Shown here piece after piece: positions 49,471-57,322 of a DNA stretch of 59,887 bases. The DNA is from a virus. The stretch's first letter is position 1. Each line of letters opens with the position of its first letter. The DNA lies in the IMG/VR virus record IMGVR_UViG_3300020020_000005, positions 1 through 59,887 of that record; one strand, 5' to 3'. The notes under the pieces are model-generated. The model was not told where the DNA came from. It made no database searches and was given only the letters and a program-made list of their open reading frames with translations. The position numbers and the translations under genes are program-made.

Positions 49471-49548
49471 GTACTTACCTTTCTGGTGGGGGGATAAAAA
49501 TTATAGCCGGAAAGTACCCCATGGCCAGGGTACTGTCGCGCTAAATTT

Positions 49549-49722
49549 TTACCAGCGGACGCTCGGGTCCTTGGCTGCCCACTTGGCCAGAGCTTGATAC
49601 TGAGCTTCTGAAATCCAGCCACGCTCGCCGTATTGAACGGCAATAGAGCTGAGGAACTGGCTGCGTTCGCAGTTTGCGGCGAGCCATTTTTGTTGCAGGT
49701 CGGAGAGGGTACGTTTGTTCAT
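49549..49722 (-). CDS. Small conserved phage protein, 57 aa
   Basis: Translates as MNKRTLSDLQQKWLAANCER..., ending in GWISEAQYQALAKWAAKDPSVRW. The segment GWISExQYxALxKWA recurs in small phage proteins and at the ends of larger phage proteins. ATGA overlap with the upstream gene shows it is genuine. Function unknown. Confidence 0.75.
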   Translation of the reverse strand: MNKRTLSDLQQKWLAANCERSQFLSSIAVQYGERGWISEAQYQALAKWAAKDPSVRW

Positions 49723-49976
49723 GTGCTGATTATAGCATCATTCTTGGCTGGCAAACAATCTTCACAGAGGTACTTGCGCTCTGCCTCACTGCGCGGGTCA
49801 TCGCGGTGTGGCCCGCAGTTCATGGTACAGACCTTGGAGGCCGGGTCGAACTGTTTCAACACCGCGGGTTCGACCCGCTGCCACACGATGGCAGCGGGCT
49901 TCGGCTCAGGTGGCCTAGAGGGCTTGTCGCGTGACGGCTTCGGCTTGTCACGCGGTGTTGGCCGATCGGGGTTCAT
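49719..49976 (-). CDS. Hypothetical protein with cysteine/histidine cluster, 85 aa
   Basis: Starts with a basic, proline-rich disordered stretch (RPTPRDKPKPSRDKPSRPPEPK) and ends with VCTMNCGPH and YLCEDCLP, a possible zinc site. Start fixed by the ATGA overlap with the gene before it. Confidence 0.65.
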   Translation of the reverse strand: MNPDRPTPRDKPKPSRDKPSRPPEPKPAAIVWQRVEPAVLKQFDPASKVCTMNCGPHRDDPRSEAERKYLCEDCLPAKNDAIIST

Positions 49977-50179
49977 TTCCAGATGAAGACAAGGGCGACC
50001 GCGAGGATGATGGTGATGGCCGCACAGGTAAGAACCCATGCCAGCAGGCCACCGGAAATGCCGGGCTTAGGGGGAGGTTCAATGTTGCCCAGGTAGGTCG
50101 GTCCCACCTGGCTGTTGAAAGTGGTGCCTGGCTTGTTTTCGCTGGGGTCGTAGGGTTTGTTTGCGCGGTCGATGGCCAT
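49973..50179 (-). CDS. Single-pass membrane protein, 68 aa
   Basis: Soluble N-terminus of about 43 residues with prolines (NIEPPPKPGISGG), then one membrane helix (LLAWVLTCAAITIILAVALVFIW). AGAAAGGCAAACAC precedes ATG. Unknown early membrane protein. Confidence 0.65.
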   Translation of the reverse strand: MAIDRANKPYDPSENKPGTTFNSQVGPTYLGNIEPPPKPGISGGLLAWVLTCAAITIILAVALVFIWK

Positions 50180-50210
50180 GTGTTTGCCTTTCTGGTTGGA
50201 GCTCAGTAAA

Positions 50211-50228
50211 GCGGGGCCGAAGCCCCGC
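50211..50228 (-). terminator. Rho-independent terminator with UUCG loop
   Basis: GCGGGGC-TTCG-GCCCCGC on the minus strand followed by TTTACT, eight bases after the stop of the 283-aa gene. A compact strong stem; U-run is short. Confidence 0.7.
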
Positions 50229-50235
50229 GGTTGAT

Positions 50236-51087
50236 TCACTCGGTCGTCGCCGTCTTCTTGGCTTCTTCTGCAGCCTTGGCTTCGGCCTTGGCCTTGGCTT
50301 CGGCTTCCTTCTTGGCCTTGGCTTCCTCGTCGGCCTTGGCCTTGGCTTCCGCCTTCGCCTTGGCTTCAGCTTCACGGTCGGCCTTGGCCTTCGCCTTGGC
50401 TTCCTCGTCGGCCTTCTTCTTGGCGGCGCGCTCTTCGGCTTCGGTGGCACGGTTCTCGGCACGCTCTTGGTGAGCTTCCCACTTGGCACTGCGGGCGTAT
50501 TGGAACTGCGTGCTCACTGTTGCCGGGCTGATGCCGAGCTCACGGTCTGCCGTGATGGTGAGCGCGTCGCCGCGGGTGAGCGCCTTGTCTTCCCAGAGTG
50601 CCAGGGCACGAACGAAGTCGACCTTGGACATCTGATTGGTGCGCACCAGCTTGTCGAGGTTCTTGGCGTGCTCGCGGGCACGAGCCAGCACATCGTCGGC
50701 GGTCTTCACACGCTTGGGTTCTTCTTTTTCCTTCTTGCCGACAGTGGTTCGCTTGGATTGCTCGTTGGCAACCTGTTCGGCGGCGCCGAGGATGGTTGCG
50801 TCAGCCGGCTTTTCTTCCGGAGCAGTCACGTTCGTGTTGACCTCGTCGGTCTTGTCGGCGGCGGGATTGGGATTGGTCATGATGATTTCCTTTTCGTTAG
50901 CGGGAGTTGCGGGGATCGGCGCAGGTGCCAGTTTACCATCGATCTGGAGCTGGTTGAAGTCGGCCTCGGTCTTAACCGTGCCTTCGTTGTTGCGGGCGAA
51001 CTCACGGGCTTCTTCACGGTTGCCAATGGATGCCAGCAGAACACGTTGGCCGGTTGCGTTGAGGTTCTTGGAGACGACGTAGAACAT
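50236..51087 (-). CDS. Two-part protein with lysine/alanine-rich tail and internal start
   Basis: 283 aa. Residues 1-69 are a small unknown domain. After an internal ATG at 50880 (AAAAGGAA seven bases upstream) come an acidic linker, a helical domain (residues about 138-190; FVRALALWEDKAL, RELGISPATVSTQFQYARSAKW) that looks helix-turn-helix-like, and about 80 residues of AKAKAEAKAKADEEAK repeats forming one long charged helix. A DNA-binding role with a histone-like tail is possible. The gene at 43280 has the same plan. Confidence 0.7.
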   Translation of the reverse strand: MFYVVSKNLNATGQRVLLASIGNREEAREFARNNEGTVKTEADFNQLQIDGKLAPAPIPATPANEKEIIMTNPNPAADKTDEVNTNVTAPEEKPADATILGAAEQVANEQSKRTTVGKKEKEEPKRVKTADDVLARAREHAKNLDKLVRTNQMSKVDFVRALALWEDKALTRGDALTITADRELGISPATVSTQFQYARSAKWEAHQERAENRATEAEERAAKKKADEEAKAKAKADREAEAKAKAEAKAKADEEAKAKKEAEAKAKAEAKAAEEAKKTATTE

Positions 51088-51139
51088 GGTGTGCCTTTCT
51101 GGGGTTGTTGATTAGTGCCGCTTGTTTGCTGCGACCTAT

Positions 51140-51158
51140 GTAATGTACCCCAGAACCC
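51140..51158 (-). promoter_or_regulatory. Promoter, GGGGTACATTAC variant
   Basis: GGGTTCTGGGGTACATTAC on the minus strand, related to the elements at 48262 and 49162. It precedes the 283-aa gene. Confidence 0.5.
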
Positions 51159-51208
51159 AGCAGCAACCAGCCCAACCGCTAACTGAAGTGGAACAAGTTG
51201 TTCCTGAG

Positions 51209-51520
51209 CTATACCTTGAAACCTTTTGGTTCTGGAAACCGCCACCGCGCCAGGTATTCCTCGGCTTGCCTATTAAAGGTGGCAACCGCCTTGGTAAACA
51301 CGATGACACCGCGACGCTCGAAGTAGCTCGATTGCATGGCACCCACGACCATGTCACTCGCTGGCGGTGCCCCGTAGTGCCAGGCGGCATTGGAGGTCGC
51401 CTCGGTGTTGGCGGTGACGATGTAGCAGTCACCTATGCGGTGTAGATCACCGCGCACGTACTTGCCCTCGAGGGGGCTATGAAAATAACAGCCGGTCAGA
51501 ATGCAATCGGGGAGATTCAT
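51209..51520 (-). CDS. Hypothetical protein, 103 aa
   Basis: The start MNLPDCILTGCYFHSPLEGK is chosen because its ATG overlaps the stop of a 36-aa membrane peptide (ATGA). Longer starts in this frame would run through that gene. Beta-rich (RGDLHRIGDCYIVTANTEA); unknown. Confidence 0.65.
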   Translation of the reverse strand: MNLPDCILTGCYFHSPLEGKYVRGDLHRIGDCYIVTANTEATSNAAWHYGAPPASDMVVGAMQSSYFERRGVIVFTKAVATFNRQAEEYLARWRFPEPKGFKV

Positions 51521-51627
51521 CTTGGTATCGAAAAGAAGAATAGGGAGATAAACACTGTAGCGCATATGATTACCGCTATCAGAAGAAGAATGCGTGCGGC
51601 GCAGACCGCAAGCTCGGTTGCAGTCAT
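51517..51627 (-). CDS. Small membrane peptide, 36 aa
   Basis: Translates as MTATELAVCAARILLLIAVI... with one hydrophobic helix. It overlaps the upstream and downstream genes by ATGA at both ends, which is good evidence that it is translated. Unknown role. Confidence 0.65.
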   Translation of the reverse strand: MTATELAVCAARILLLIAVIICATVFISLFFFSIPR

Positions 51628-51821
51628 GGTTCGAAGCCAGGTTGGAGGACGTAGTCATCGTCTACGACGACGTAAAAGCGGTCGGTAGTCTCTGGCTGCG
51701 TACTGTTGATTGCATCGCAGATGACCTTAGCCTGCTCTGCATTCAGGCGAGGTAAACCCGTGACGAACTTCTCGTCTGGGTAATCGCCGGCGAAGTTGTC
51801 TGTGTGAATGATTTTGGCCAT
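51624..51821 (-). CDS. Conserved small phage protein, 65 aa
   Basis: MAKIIHTDNFAGDYPDEKFVTGLPRLN..., ending in FYVVVDDDYVLQPGFEP. I recognise this family, short and often present on phages and plasmids, with the end LQPGFEP well conserved. Function unknown. Preceded by a 155-base gap in which I see no gene. Confidence 0.75.
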   Translation of the reverse strand: MAKIIHTDNFAGDYPDEKFVTGLPRLNAEQAKVICDAINSTQPETTDRFYVVVDDDYVLQPGFEP

Positions 51822-51976
51822 AAGAATTAGGAGGGCAGTTTTCTCGGCATGCCCAGGCTCAAGCCACATTGTTTGTAGATCACAGGGCGTGTGGCAGATT
51901 AACCTTCAGTGCTTTAGAGGCCCACGATGCGAAAAATCCTCTGCAGCTAGTTTGCCCCTGTCGCCGGGCTGTACCC

Positions 51977-52882
51977 CTAGAAGGGGATATCTTCATCAGG
52001 GCCGCTAGCCCCTTCAGGTGCCTTCGAGAAGTCCGGCTTCACGGCACCAGTCTTCACGCTCTTGGCGAACTCTTGTGCCTCAATGAACACCGGGTCTTGT
52101 GGACCCTTCAGATAGCCTTCGTGTGTGAAGGCCCAGCCCATCCAGCTGCCCTTCTCGTTGCTCTCGGGCACTGTGGTGACGCGCCATTTGCTGGCAAACA
52201 TCGGAGGCGTATAGGGACCATTCGGCCCGCGGAGCTTGAGCAGGTTCTGCTGCATCAGCCACTGTCGCGCCTTCTTGATCTGCGTCGACGTCATTGTGAT
52301 GAGTGCCGGCGACACCGTGCCTTCGTCCTCGTCGTAAACCATCACAGAGAATGTGCGTGTGTCGTTGAGCTGATTGCCGCTCTCGATGATGTCGCGATTC
52401 TTGTCGTCACGCATACTCTTTTGGAGCAGTGTCAGACCTTCTTCGACTTCGTGCTGGCCCTGGAAGCCGCCGCCGTTCTCGCGTAGACGCCACTCGATGA
52501 AGTAGCGGTCGTAAGCACAGGGCACAACAATGATGCGCCTGGCCACCGGGTCCATGAGCTCGCGTGTGACACTATTGAAGAGCATGCCCTCTGCTGCGCC
52601 TTCGATGTACTCGCCCTCGCTGCGCTTTACCTGCGGGCTGTTCGATTGCAGAATGACAAGGAACGGGATTGCCAGGTCGTCCTTCGTGAGGCCGGCGAAC
52701 CCTTCGCCAGCGAAGCCGCTGAAGTCGTTATCTGCGGCTGTCGTCACGGCACCATTCGGCTTGACGGCGATGTTCGCCTCATCACCGTGCCCGTGGTGCG
52801 GCTGGTCGAACGCCTTGTCGGCGGGACTCTTGTCTTGCGGTGTTGCCGGTGGAATGGTGGAGGTTTTAACTTCGTCGGTCAT
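51977..52882 (-). CDS. SSB-like protein with acidic tip
   Basis: 301 aa. Ends in DEDIPF, matching the acidic tip that bacterial SSB uses to dock partners. The central part (DDLAIPFLVILQSNSPQVKRSEGEYIEGAAEGMLFNSVT) belongs to a family of phage proteins found with replication genes. The start at 52882 overlaps the gene upstream (ATGA). I infer single-stranded DNA binding; the OB fold is not obvious by eye. Confidence 0.65.
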   Translation of the reverse strand: MTDEVKTSTIPPATPQDKSPADKAFDQPHHGHGDEANIAVKPNGAVTTAADNDFSGFAGEGFAGLTKDDLAIPFLVILQSNSPQVKRSEGEYIEGAAEGMLFNSVTRELMDPVARRIIVVPCAYDRYFIEWRLRENGGGFQGQHEVEEGLTLLQKSMRDDKNRDIIESGNQLNDTRTFSVMVYDEDEGTVSPALITMTSTQIKKARQWLMQQNLLKLRGPNGPYTPPMFASKWRVTTVPESNEKGSWMGWAFTHEGYLKGPQDPVFIEAQEFAKSVKTGAVKPDFSKAPEGASGPDEDIPF

Positions 52883-53439
52883 CTTGATTTCCTTGCTTTC
52901 TCTTTGAGCTCTGCCTTTTTGAACTGAAACACGCTGATAGAAGGTGGCAGAGCGGTACCTTCTTCCAGCAATTCTTTGACGAGGGACTTGAGAGTAGAAG
53001 CGTGTATCGATTCGATACTCTCTGGGATTACGCCGAACTCCGTTATCGCGCTGCGCAGCCAAGTGCGTTGCTCCTCTGTTAATGTTCGAACGTCGACGTT
53101 GAATGCTTCTTTGATGACGCCGCCGTGCCCGTGCAGCCGCAGCCACTCGTGAGCGAAGGGACGGTTTTCGATGCTGATGTTGGCCTTGACGTCTGGTCGT
53201 ACTGTGAGCACGGTGCCATCGGATAGGGTGTACGTGGCAACACCGGCGAGCTCCATGGCCTCGGGTAGGACGCCGAGCTGGAACTGGTTGAGGTCCGCGG
53301 TGAGGCGGTCGAGCTCTGCTTGTGCGTCGGCGACAGCGTTGATCTTCTCGCGAAGCGTCTGCGCCATCGTCACCAGCATCTGCAAGTGGTCCTCACGCGG
53401 AGGGCCAGTGTCTACGCCGCTGAAGTCGAAGTCGCTCAT
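52879..53439 (-). CDS. Conserved phage replication-associated protein
   Basis: 186 aa. An N-terminal coiled coil (MAQTLREKINAVADAQAELDRLTADLNQFQLGVLPEAMELAG), a short beta region (YTLSDGTVLTVRPDVKANI) and NRPFAHEWLRLHGHGGVIK form a recurrent family encoded next to SSB-like proteins. A role with the SSB-like protein is likely but not established. Confidence 0.7.
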   Translation of the reverse strand: MSDFDFSGVDTGPPREDHLQMLVTMAQTLREKINAVADAQAELDRLTADLNQFQLGVLPEAMELAGVATYTLSDGTVLTVRPDVKANISIENRPFAHEWLRLHGHGGVIKEAFNVDVRTLTEEQRTWLRSAITEFGVIPESIESIHASTLKSLVKELLEEGTALPPSISVFQFKKAELKEKARKSR

Positions 53440-53666
53440 ATGGCACTCGGGCTGAAGTCTTGGCGGAAGGCCGTCTCGGACACGACGACGGTTTTGTTCG
53501 GGTCGCCTGTGCTGTAGTAGACTATAGCCGGCAGCTCGGTGCCGAGTACCTTGAGCACTGTTTCGGTGGGTGTACCTTCATGGACATTGCCTGCCAACAC
53601 GGTGAAGATTTCACCCGTCGCATTCTCGACGTACTCGCCGTCGTCTTCGATTGGTCCGTCAATCAT
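53436..53666 (-). CDS. Hypothetical protein, 76 aa
   Basis: Acidic beta-rich protein (VENATGEIFTVLAGNVHEGTPTETVLKVLGTE). Overlaps both neighbours, so translation is coupled. Unknown. Confidence 0.6.
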   Translation of the reverse strand: MIDGPIEDDGEYVENATGEIFTVLAGNVHEGTPTETVLKVLGTELPAIVYYSTGDPNKTVVVSETAFRQDFSPSAI

Positions 53667-53845
53667 GGCGTCTTCCTTTCCTCTTCATGTGATATCTGCA
53701 GGCTCAGTCTTATCATGATGTCGGCCATCTCGACCAGGAGTCGTCGTGCGAACATGATGTCGACGTGCTCGTTCAAGATGCGTGTTCTGAGCGCATCCCA
53801 GCAGCGAGCCTTGAACTCGTCCTTGTGTTGTTCTACTTGCGCCAT
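53663..53845 (-). CDS. Hypothetical protein, 60 aa
   Basis: AAGGGGAGCAC before ATG at 53845 selects the start. Helical (EQHKDEFKARCWDALRTRILNEHVDIMFARRLL). Unknown. Confidence 0.65.
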   Translation of the reverse strand: MAQVEQHKDEFKARCWDALRTRILNEHVDIMFARRLLVEMADIMIRLSLQISHEEERKTP

Positions 53846-54060
53846 GTGCTCCCCTTGATTGCGCAAGCGCTGCAACGTGTCTGCTTGCCGGACGTTAGGT
53901 TATATGCGTAGTATTCCCGAACCGTGCCGCACACTTTGCATTTCGCTTTGACGAAAATTTTGTAGCCAACACGGCGCAGTGACGCTAGGTCGAGTTGTAG
54001 TGATTGGAGCTTCAATGAGCCGAGCTTCTCAATCAACTTGTTGAATGGGATGGATGTCAT
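53833..54060 (-). CDS. Zinc-ribbon protein, 75 aa
   Basis: KCKVCGTVREYYAYNLTSGKQTRCSACA is a four-cysteine zinc ribbon with a tyrosine-rich middle, suggesting nucleic-acid contact. The ATG overlaps the stop of the gene before it (ATGA). Confidence 0.7.
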   Translation of the reverse strand: MTSIPFNKLIEKLGSLKLQSLQLDLASLRRVGYKIFVKAKCKVCGTVREYYAYNLTSGKQTRCSACAIKGSTWRK

Positions 54061-54236
54061 CGCGGCAACATCCCTGCTCGGTTGTTCCACTCGCGCCGGC
54101 CGCAGGTGCTGCAGATGCGGTAGTTGCTCTCATTGCTCTCCCACTGCCAGGAGTGGGGACGGCTGATCTGATCCGGTGGGTCGGAGTCAACGGTGCAGTT
54201 ATTCTCGGTGTTGTCGGCGCGTAGGTCTTCGTTCAT
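54057..54236 (-). CDS. Short protein with CxxC motif, 59 aa
   Basis: MNEDLRADNTENNCTV... includes ESNYRICSTCGRREW. Both its ends overlap neighbouring genes (TAATG and ATGA), which supports it as a true gene. Possibly a half-site zinc knuckle. Confidence 0.65.
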   Translation of the reverse strand: MNEDLRADNTENNCTVDSDPPDQISRPHSWQWESNESNYRICSTCGRREWNNRAGMLPR

Positions 54237-54532
54237 TACTTGACCTCTTTTATATTGCCATGTTCGTCGATAGTGACTACGGTCTTACCCATCGTCATTG
54301 CGATCTTCTGAAGATCCCTGCTGTCGATCTTGTTCTGATCGCCGAAAGCCTTGTCCCATTCCTCTTGCGTTACACCGGACATGAGGAACTGCCGCTGGTC
54401 CGCGGTAAGTTCGGGGAAGACTATCTGGATGAGTTCACCGCTTGTCAGCCAGTGGTTCACTCTCTCCGCTGTCACTGGGAGGTCCAGTGTGTTCCACTTA
54501 TCTGTGAGTACACTCTGCCTGGTTATCAGCAT
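54236..54532 (-). CDS. Small conserved protein of a duplicated pair (98 aa)
   Basis: MLITRQSVLTDKWNTLDLPVTAERVNHWL... with LTADQRQFLMSGVTQEEWDKAFG. This family (TxxQxxFLxTGxTxxEWD) is frequent on phages and plasmids, with no known function. The next upstream gene is a paralogue. Confidence 0.75.
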   Translation of the reverse strand: MLITRQSVLTDKWNTLDLPVTAERVNHWLTSGELIQIVFPELTADQRQFLMSGVTQEEWDKAFGDQNKIDSRDLQKIAMTMGKTVVTIDEHGNIKEVK

Positions 54533-54741
54533 GATTCGCTTTCCTTTCTGGTTAAGATTTCCCACTCAGCTAGCGTGGTGCCAGTGGTGAGAAAATGAAT
54601 CTGTTGCTTGGTGAGTTTGGGATAAGTGTCTCGAATTGCCGAGACGCCCTCCCTCTGCCATGCGTCGAATTGTTCTTGGGTTAATGGCACCTCCATCGTG
54701 TGCCATTGTTTCGTGAGCACGCTCTGCAACTTAACTAGCAT
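54526..54741 (-). CDS. Small conserved protein of a duplicated pair (71 aa)
   Basis: MLVKLQSVLTKQWHTMEVPLTQEQFDAWQ... with LTKQQIHFLTTGTTLAEWEIL. Paralogue of the downstream gene over about 70 residues. AGAAAGGATGAA precedes ATG at 54741. Confidence 0.75.
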   Translation of the reverse strand: MLVKLQSVLTKQWHTMEVPLTQEQFDAWQREGVSAIRDTYPKLTKQQIHFLTTGTTLAEWEILTRKESESC

Positions 54742-54767
54742 TTCATCCTTTCTGGGTTGGGAAACTA

Positions 54768-55139
54768 TTACGCCGGCACTGCTTCGCTTTGCCGCTTGGT
54801 ATGAATGTCGACGACGATTGCGAGGTACTTCCGCACCTGGCGGTCCCACACAAGCACGGGAACGACACCGCCGTTGACCTCGGAGACGATTGCGCTGGCA
54901 GCTGCGATGACGACAGGGTCGCCCAGGCACAGTAGCCAGTCGTTCGGTTTGAAGTCGCGCAGCTTCTCACGCATCTGAGTGATGGCGAGCTGAGGCGAGA
55001 TCAACACGGGGCCAGAGGGCAAGAGCACCTCGAGGCTGCCGTACTCGCGCGCGGCTGTCAGGTCGTATTTGTAGACGAGGTCGTTGTAGACGTTTCGTCG
55101 CATGGGGTTCTGGGTAATAAAGACGCGACCGGATTTCAT
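54768..55139 (-). CDS. Hypothetical protein, 123 aa
   Basis: Folded alpha-beta protein (GRVFITQNPMRRNVYNDLVYKYDLTAAREYG, KPNDWLLCLGDPVVIAAASAIVSEV) that I recognise as recurring in phages without known function. GAGAAAGGGAGCCACC precedes ATG. A TACAAT box lies about 35 bases upstream. Confidence 0.7.
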   Translation of the reverse strand: MKSGRVFITQNPMRRNVYNDLVYKYDLTAAREYGSLEVLLPSGPVLISPQLAITQMREKLRDFKPNDWLLCLGDPVVIAAASAIVSEVNGGVVPVLVWDRQVRKYLAIVVDIHTKRQSEAVPA

Positions 55140-55195
55140 GGTGGCTCCCTTTCTCAATAGAGTTTTGGTATTGTAGTGTAAAAGCAAGAAAGTCG

Positions 55196-56767
55196 CTATT
55201 GCCATACATGAGCAATCGCTGCACGCAATACTACTTCACTGACGTCTTCAGCATTGCGCAAACAGCGCACGACATCTTCATCGATTGTGTGCTGCGCTGT
55301 GAGGTCGTACACCTGCACAGTTTGCGCACCATCAGTACGTGCCAGCCGGCTGATAGCCTGGAGACGGTCGAGGTATGGGTAATCGTTGGAGTAGAAAACC
55401 ATGTAGGAGGCAACGCCTTGAAGACCGTCTAACCCTGTGCCTCCTGCCTTCTGCTGACCGACGAAGAAACGGCACTTCGGATCATCGATGAAGCGTCGCT
55501 TGCTGGCATCCTTTTCTTTGGCGGTCATGCGCCCGTGATATTGAGTCACAGCCTCAGCACCGCAGACGTGTGTTAGCGTGCTAACGACCATGTCGATCTC
55601 TGCCGAGAACCTACACCAGATGACGAGCTTCTCGTCTTCGAGCTCGAGAGCGAGCTGTAGGAGTTCCTGCACCTTGGGATTCTCGCCCTCCGGTGTGACA
55701 GGCTTGGCTTGTGGGTCGTCGTCGCTGGGCGCAAAGCCCCCTACAACTTGCGATAGGCGGATGGCCAGGGCCAGTGCCCCCTCAGTGGTCAGTTGTCCGC
55801 CAGGGGCCTGTGCCACGCCCCATTTGATGAGTTCGTCGTAGAGCGTCTGCTGGGCTGGATGAAGTGAGACGTAGCGATGGTCTTGGTTGACGATCGGCTC
55901 GGTACCGTTGACATCCGCCAGGGTAAGGAAGACCGAATGCTTCTCGATGCGCCGACGCAGGTCGCCAAGGTTGCGGTAGATAGGCTTGTCTTCGTCATCC
56001 TTGGCAATGATTGCCGGGTAGATGGGGTTGCCATTCTTGTCCCGTCGAAGCCGGCCTTTCGAGTCTAGGTTCTTGACGATGTGCTGCACAAGAGGATTGT
56101 GCGGGCCTAGCATGAGGGCATAGGTACTCTTGAAAGACGCTAAGCTGGCGAATCCCAGCGTAGCGTCGCCTAGCAACTCGAACTGCCCCCATGCAGAGAA
56201 CGGGTTCTGGCGAATGAGTGTGCCTGTGCCGATGCGCTTCACACGCGCGTAGCGCATCACCGGCTTGACAGCCTTATACACGTCGCTGCGCGGATTGCTG
56301 GTGCGGTGGCTCTCGTCGTCGATGCACATATAGCGCTTCACGGCTTGCAGCATCTTGATGAGCTTCTTACCGCGGGGCGTTTGTAGTGCATCGAAGCTCA
56401 TGGTCAACACGAACATGGTGTCGTTCGGCGGTGTTGCCAGAACTGCACGCTCGAGTTTCTCGAACGCGAGCTTACGCATCTTCGAATGGTAGTTCCAGCA
56501 GACCGTGGGAACAGCGCAATGCTTCGGCACGCCTTCCTCGATCCACTGGCGGTCAACACCGTCGGGAGCGATCACGACCAATGCGTCGATGCGGTGTGCT
56601 AGGAAATTCATAGCAGCCTGGTCCAGGCCGATCTTAGTCTTACCCGTACCTGGACGGCACAGGTAAGCCAAAGATGGGCGGTCCCAGGAGGACTCGATGA
56701 CCTCGCCCTGTTTGCCACGAGGTGCGGTCTTATACTTAAACGCGGGCGGCGGTGGCGTCAGCAGCAT
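55196..56767 (-). CDS. SNF2-type DEAD/DEAH helicase
   Basis: A 523-aa SF2 helicase of the SNF2 class, probably for replication or recombination. Motif I is RPGTGKTKI near residue 35-43, motif II IDDESHR near 150, motif III GTGTLIRQNP, motif V QQKAGGTGLDGLQ and motif VI QAISRLARTDGAQTVQVY. The start at 56767 (MLLTPPPPAFKYK) overlaps the gene before it by 32 bases; an upstream ATG gives a longer but less typical N-terminus. Confidence 0.9.
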   Translation of the reverse strand: MLLTPPPPAFKYKTAPRGKQGEVIESSWDRPSLAYLCRPGTGKTKIGLDQAAMNFLAHRIDALVVIAPDGVDRQWIEEGVPKHCAVPTVCWNYHSKMRKLAFEKLERAVLATPPNDTMFVLTMSFDALQTPRGKKLIKMLQAVKRYMCIDDESHRTSNPRSDVYKAVKPVMRYARVKRIGTGTLIRQNPFSAWGQFELLGDATLGFASLASFKSTYALMLGPHNPLVQHIVKNLDSKGRLRRDKNGNPIYPAIIAKDDEDKPIYRNLGDLRRRIEKHSVFLTLADVNGTEPIVNQDHRYVSLHPAQQTLYDELIKWGVAQAPGGQLTTEGALALAIRLSQVVGGFAPSDDDPQAKPVTPEGENPKVQELLQLALELEDEKLVIWCRFSAEIDMVVSTLTHVCGAEAVTQYHGRMTAKEKDASKRRFIDDPKCRFFVGQQKAGGTGLDGLQGVASYMVFYSNDYPYLDRLQAISRLARTDGAQTVQVYDLTAQHTIDEDVVRCLRNAEDVSEVVLRAAIAHVWQ

Positions 56768-57299
56768 GATGAGTCTTTGGGTGATAAGCGGCTCGTCGCT
56801 GGATGGCCGTGAGCCAGCCGACATTGCCTGGCTCGTAGTTCCTGAGCTTGTTGAGGCGACAGAACATGGTGCCTTCTGGACGTGGGCCTACGTCTTCCAG
56901 CCAGTGCTCGAACGACTGTAGCCAGCGTTCACACACGCGAACGCCGAGTGCGCCTGCGTCTGGGTAGCCCTTGTGATAACTCTTGGTTGTTTTGAGAATC
57001 ATGTTCTTCCAAATCATGTAGAGCGGGTGATCGCTTTTCTTCTTGCCGTCGACTCTGATCTTATTGAGGCAACCACACGATGTCACCCTTCCGAGGCGTA
57101 GATACCTGCCTTGAACGGGCTTGACAACACCGCAGTCGCACTGCACGACGAACGCACGGTTGCTGCCGACATTGTCTGAACGCTTGACGACGACGAGCGC
57201 GCCGTAGCGGGTACCTGGCGGGAGGTCGATGGTGCCGAACGCGCTTGTGTTGGCGCTATGCCAGGAATTAGGCCATGTGCTGGTAATTGGGTTCTTCAT
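56736..57299 (-). CDS. HNH/AP2-like homing-type DNA-binding protein
   Basis: 187 aa. GTRYGALVVVKR, a zinc-like CDCG and SCGCL pair, PLYMIWKNM and VCERWLQSFEHWLEDVGPRPEGTMFCRLNKLRNYEPGNVGWLT follow the pattern of phage HNH-associated proteins that copy themselves between genomes. The nuclease histidines are not clear, so it may be an inactive DNA-binding relative. ACAGAAAGCAAGAA precedes ATG. Confidence 0.75.
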   Translation of the reverse strand: MKNPITSTWPNSWHSANTSAFGTIDLPPGTRYGALVVVKRSDNVGSNRAFVVQCDCGVVKPVQGRYLRLGRVTSCGCLNKIRVDGKKKSDHPLYMIWKNMILKTTKSYHKGYPDAGALGVRVCERWLQSFEHWLEDVGPRPEGTMFCRLNKLRNYEPGNVGWLTAIQRRAAYHPKTHHAADATAARV

Positions 57300-57322
57300 T
57301 TCTTGCTTTCTGTTGGCTGGGC

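Noticed and set aside
50240-50460. Repeated TTGGCCTTGGCTTC units considered as a CRISPR-like array
   Set aside because: They are codon repeats for an alanine/lysine/glutamate helix without unique spacers.
50161-51111. Long + strand open frame rich in leucine and glycine
   Set aside because: Antisense to the 283-aa lysine/alanine-rich gene; the repeats give a false hydrophobic protein.
51822-51976. 155-base gap as a possible RNA gene
   Set aside because: No stable structure, promoter or known RNA motif could be seen.
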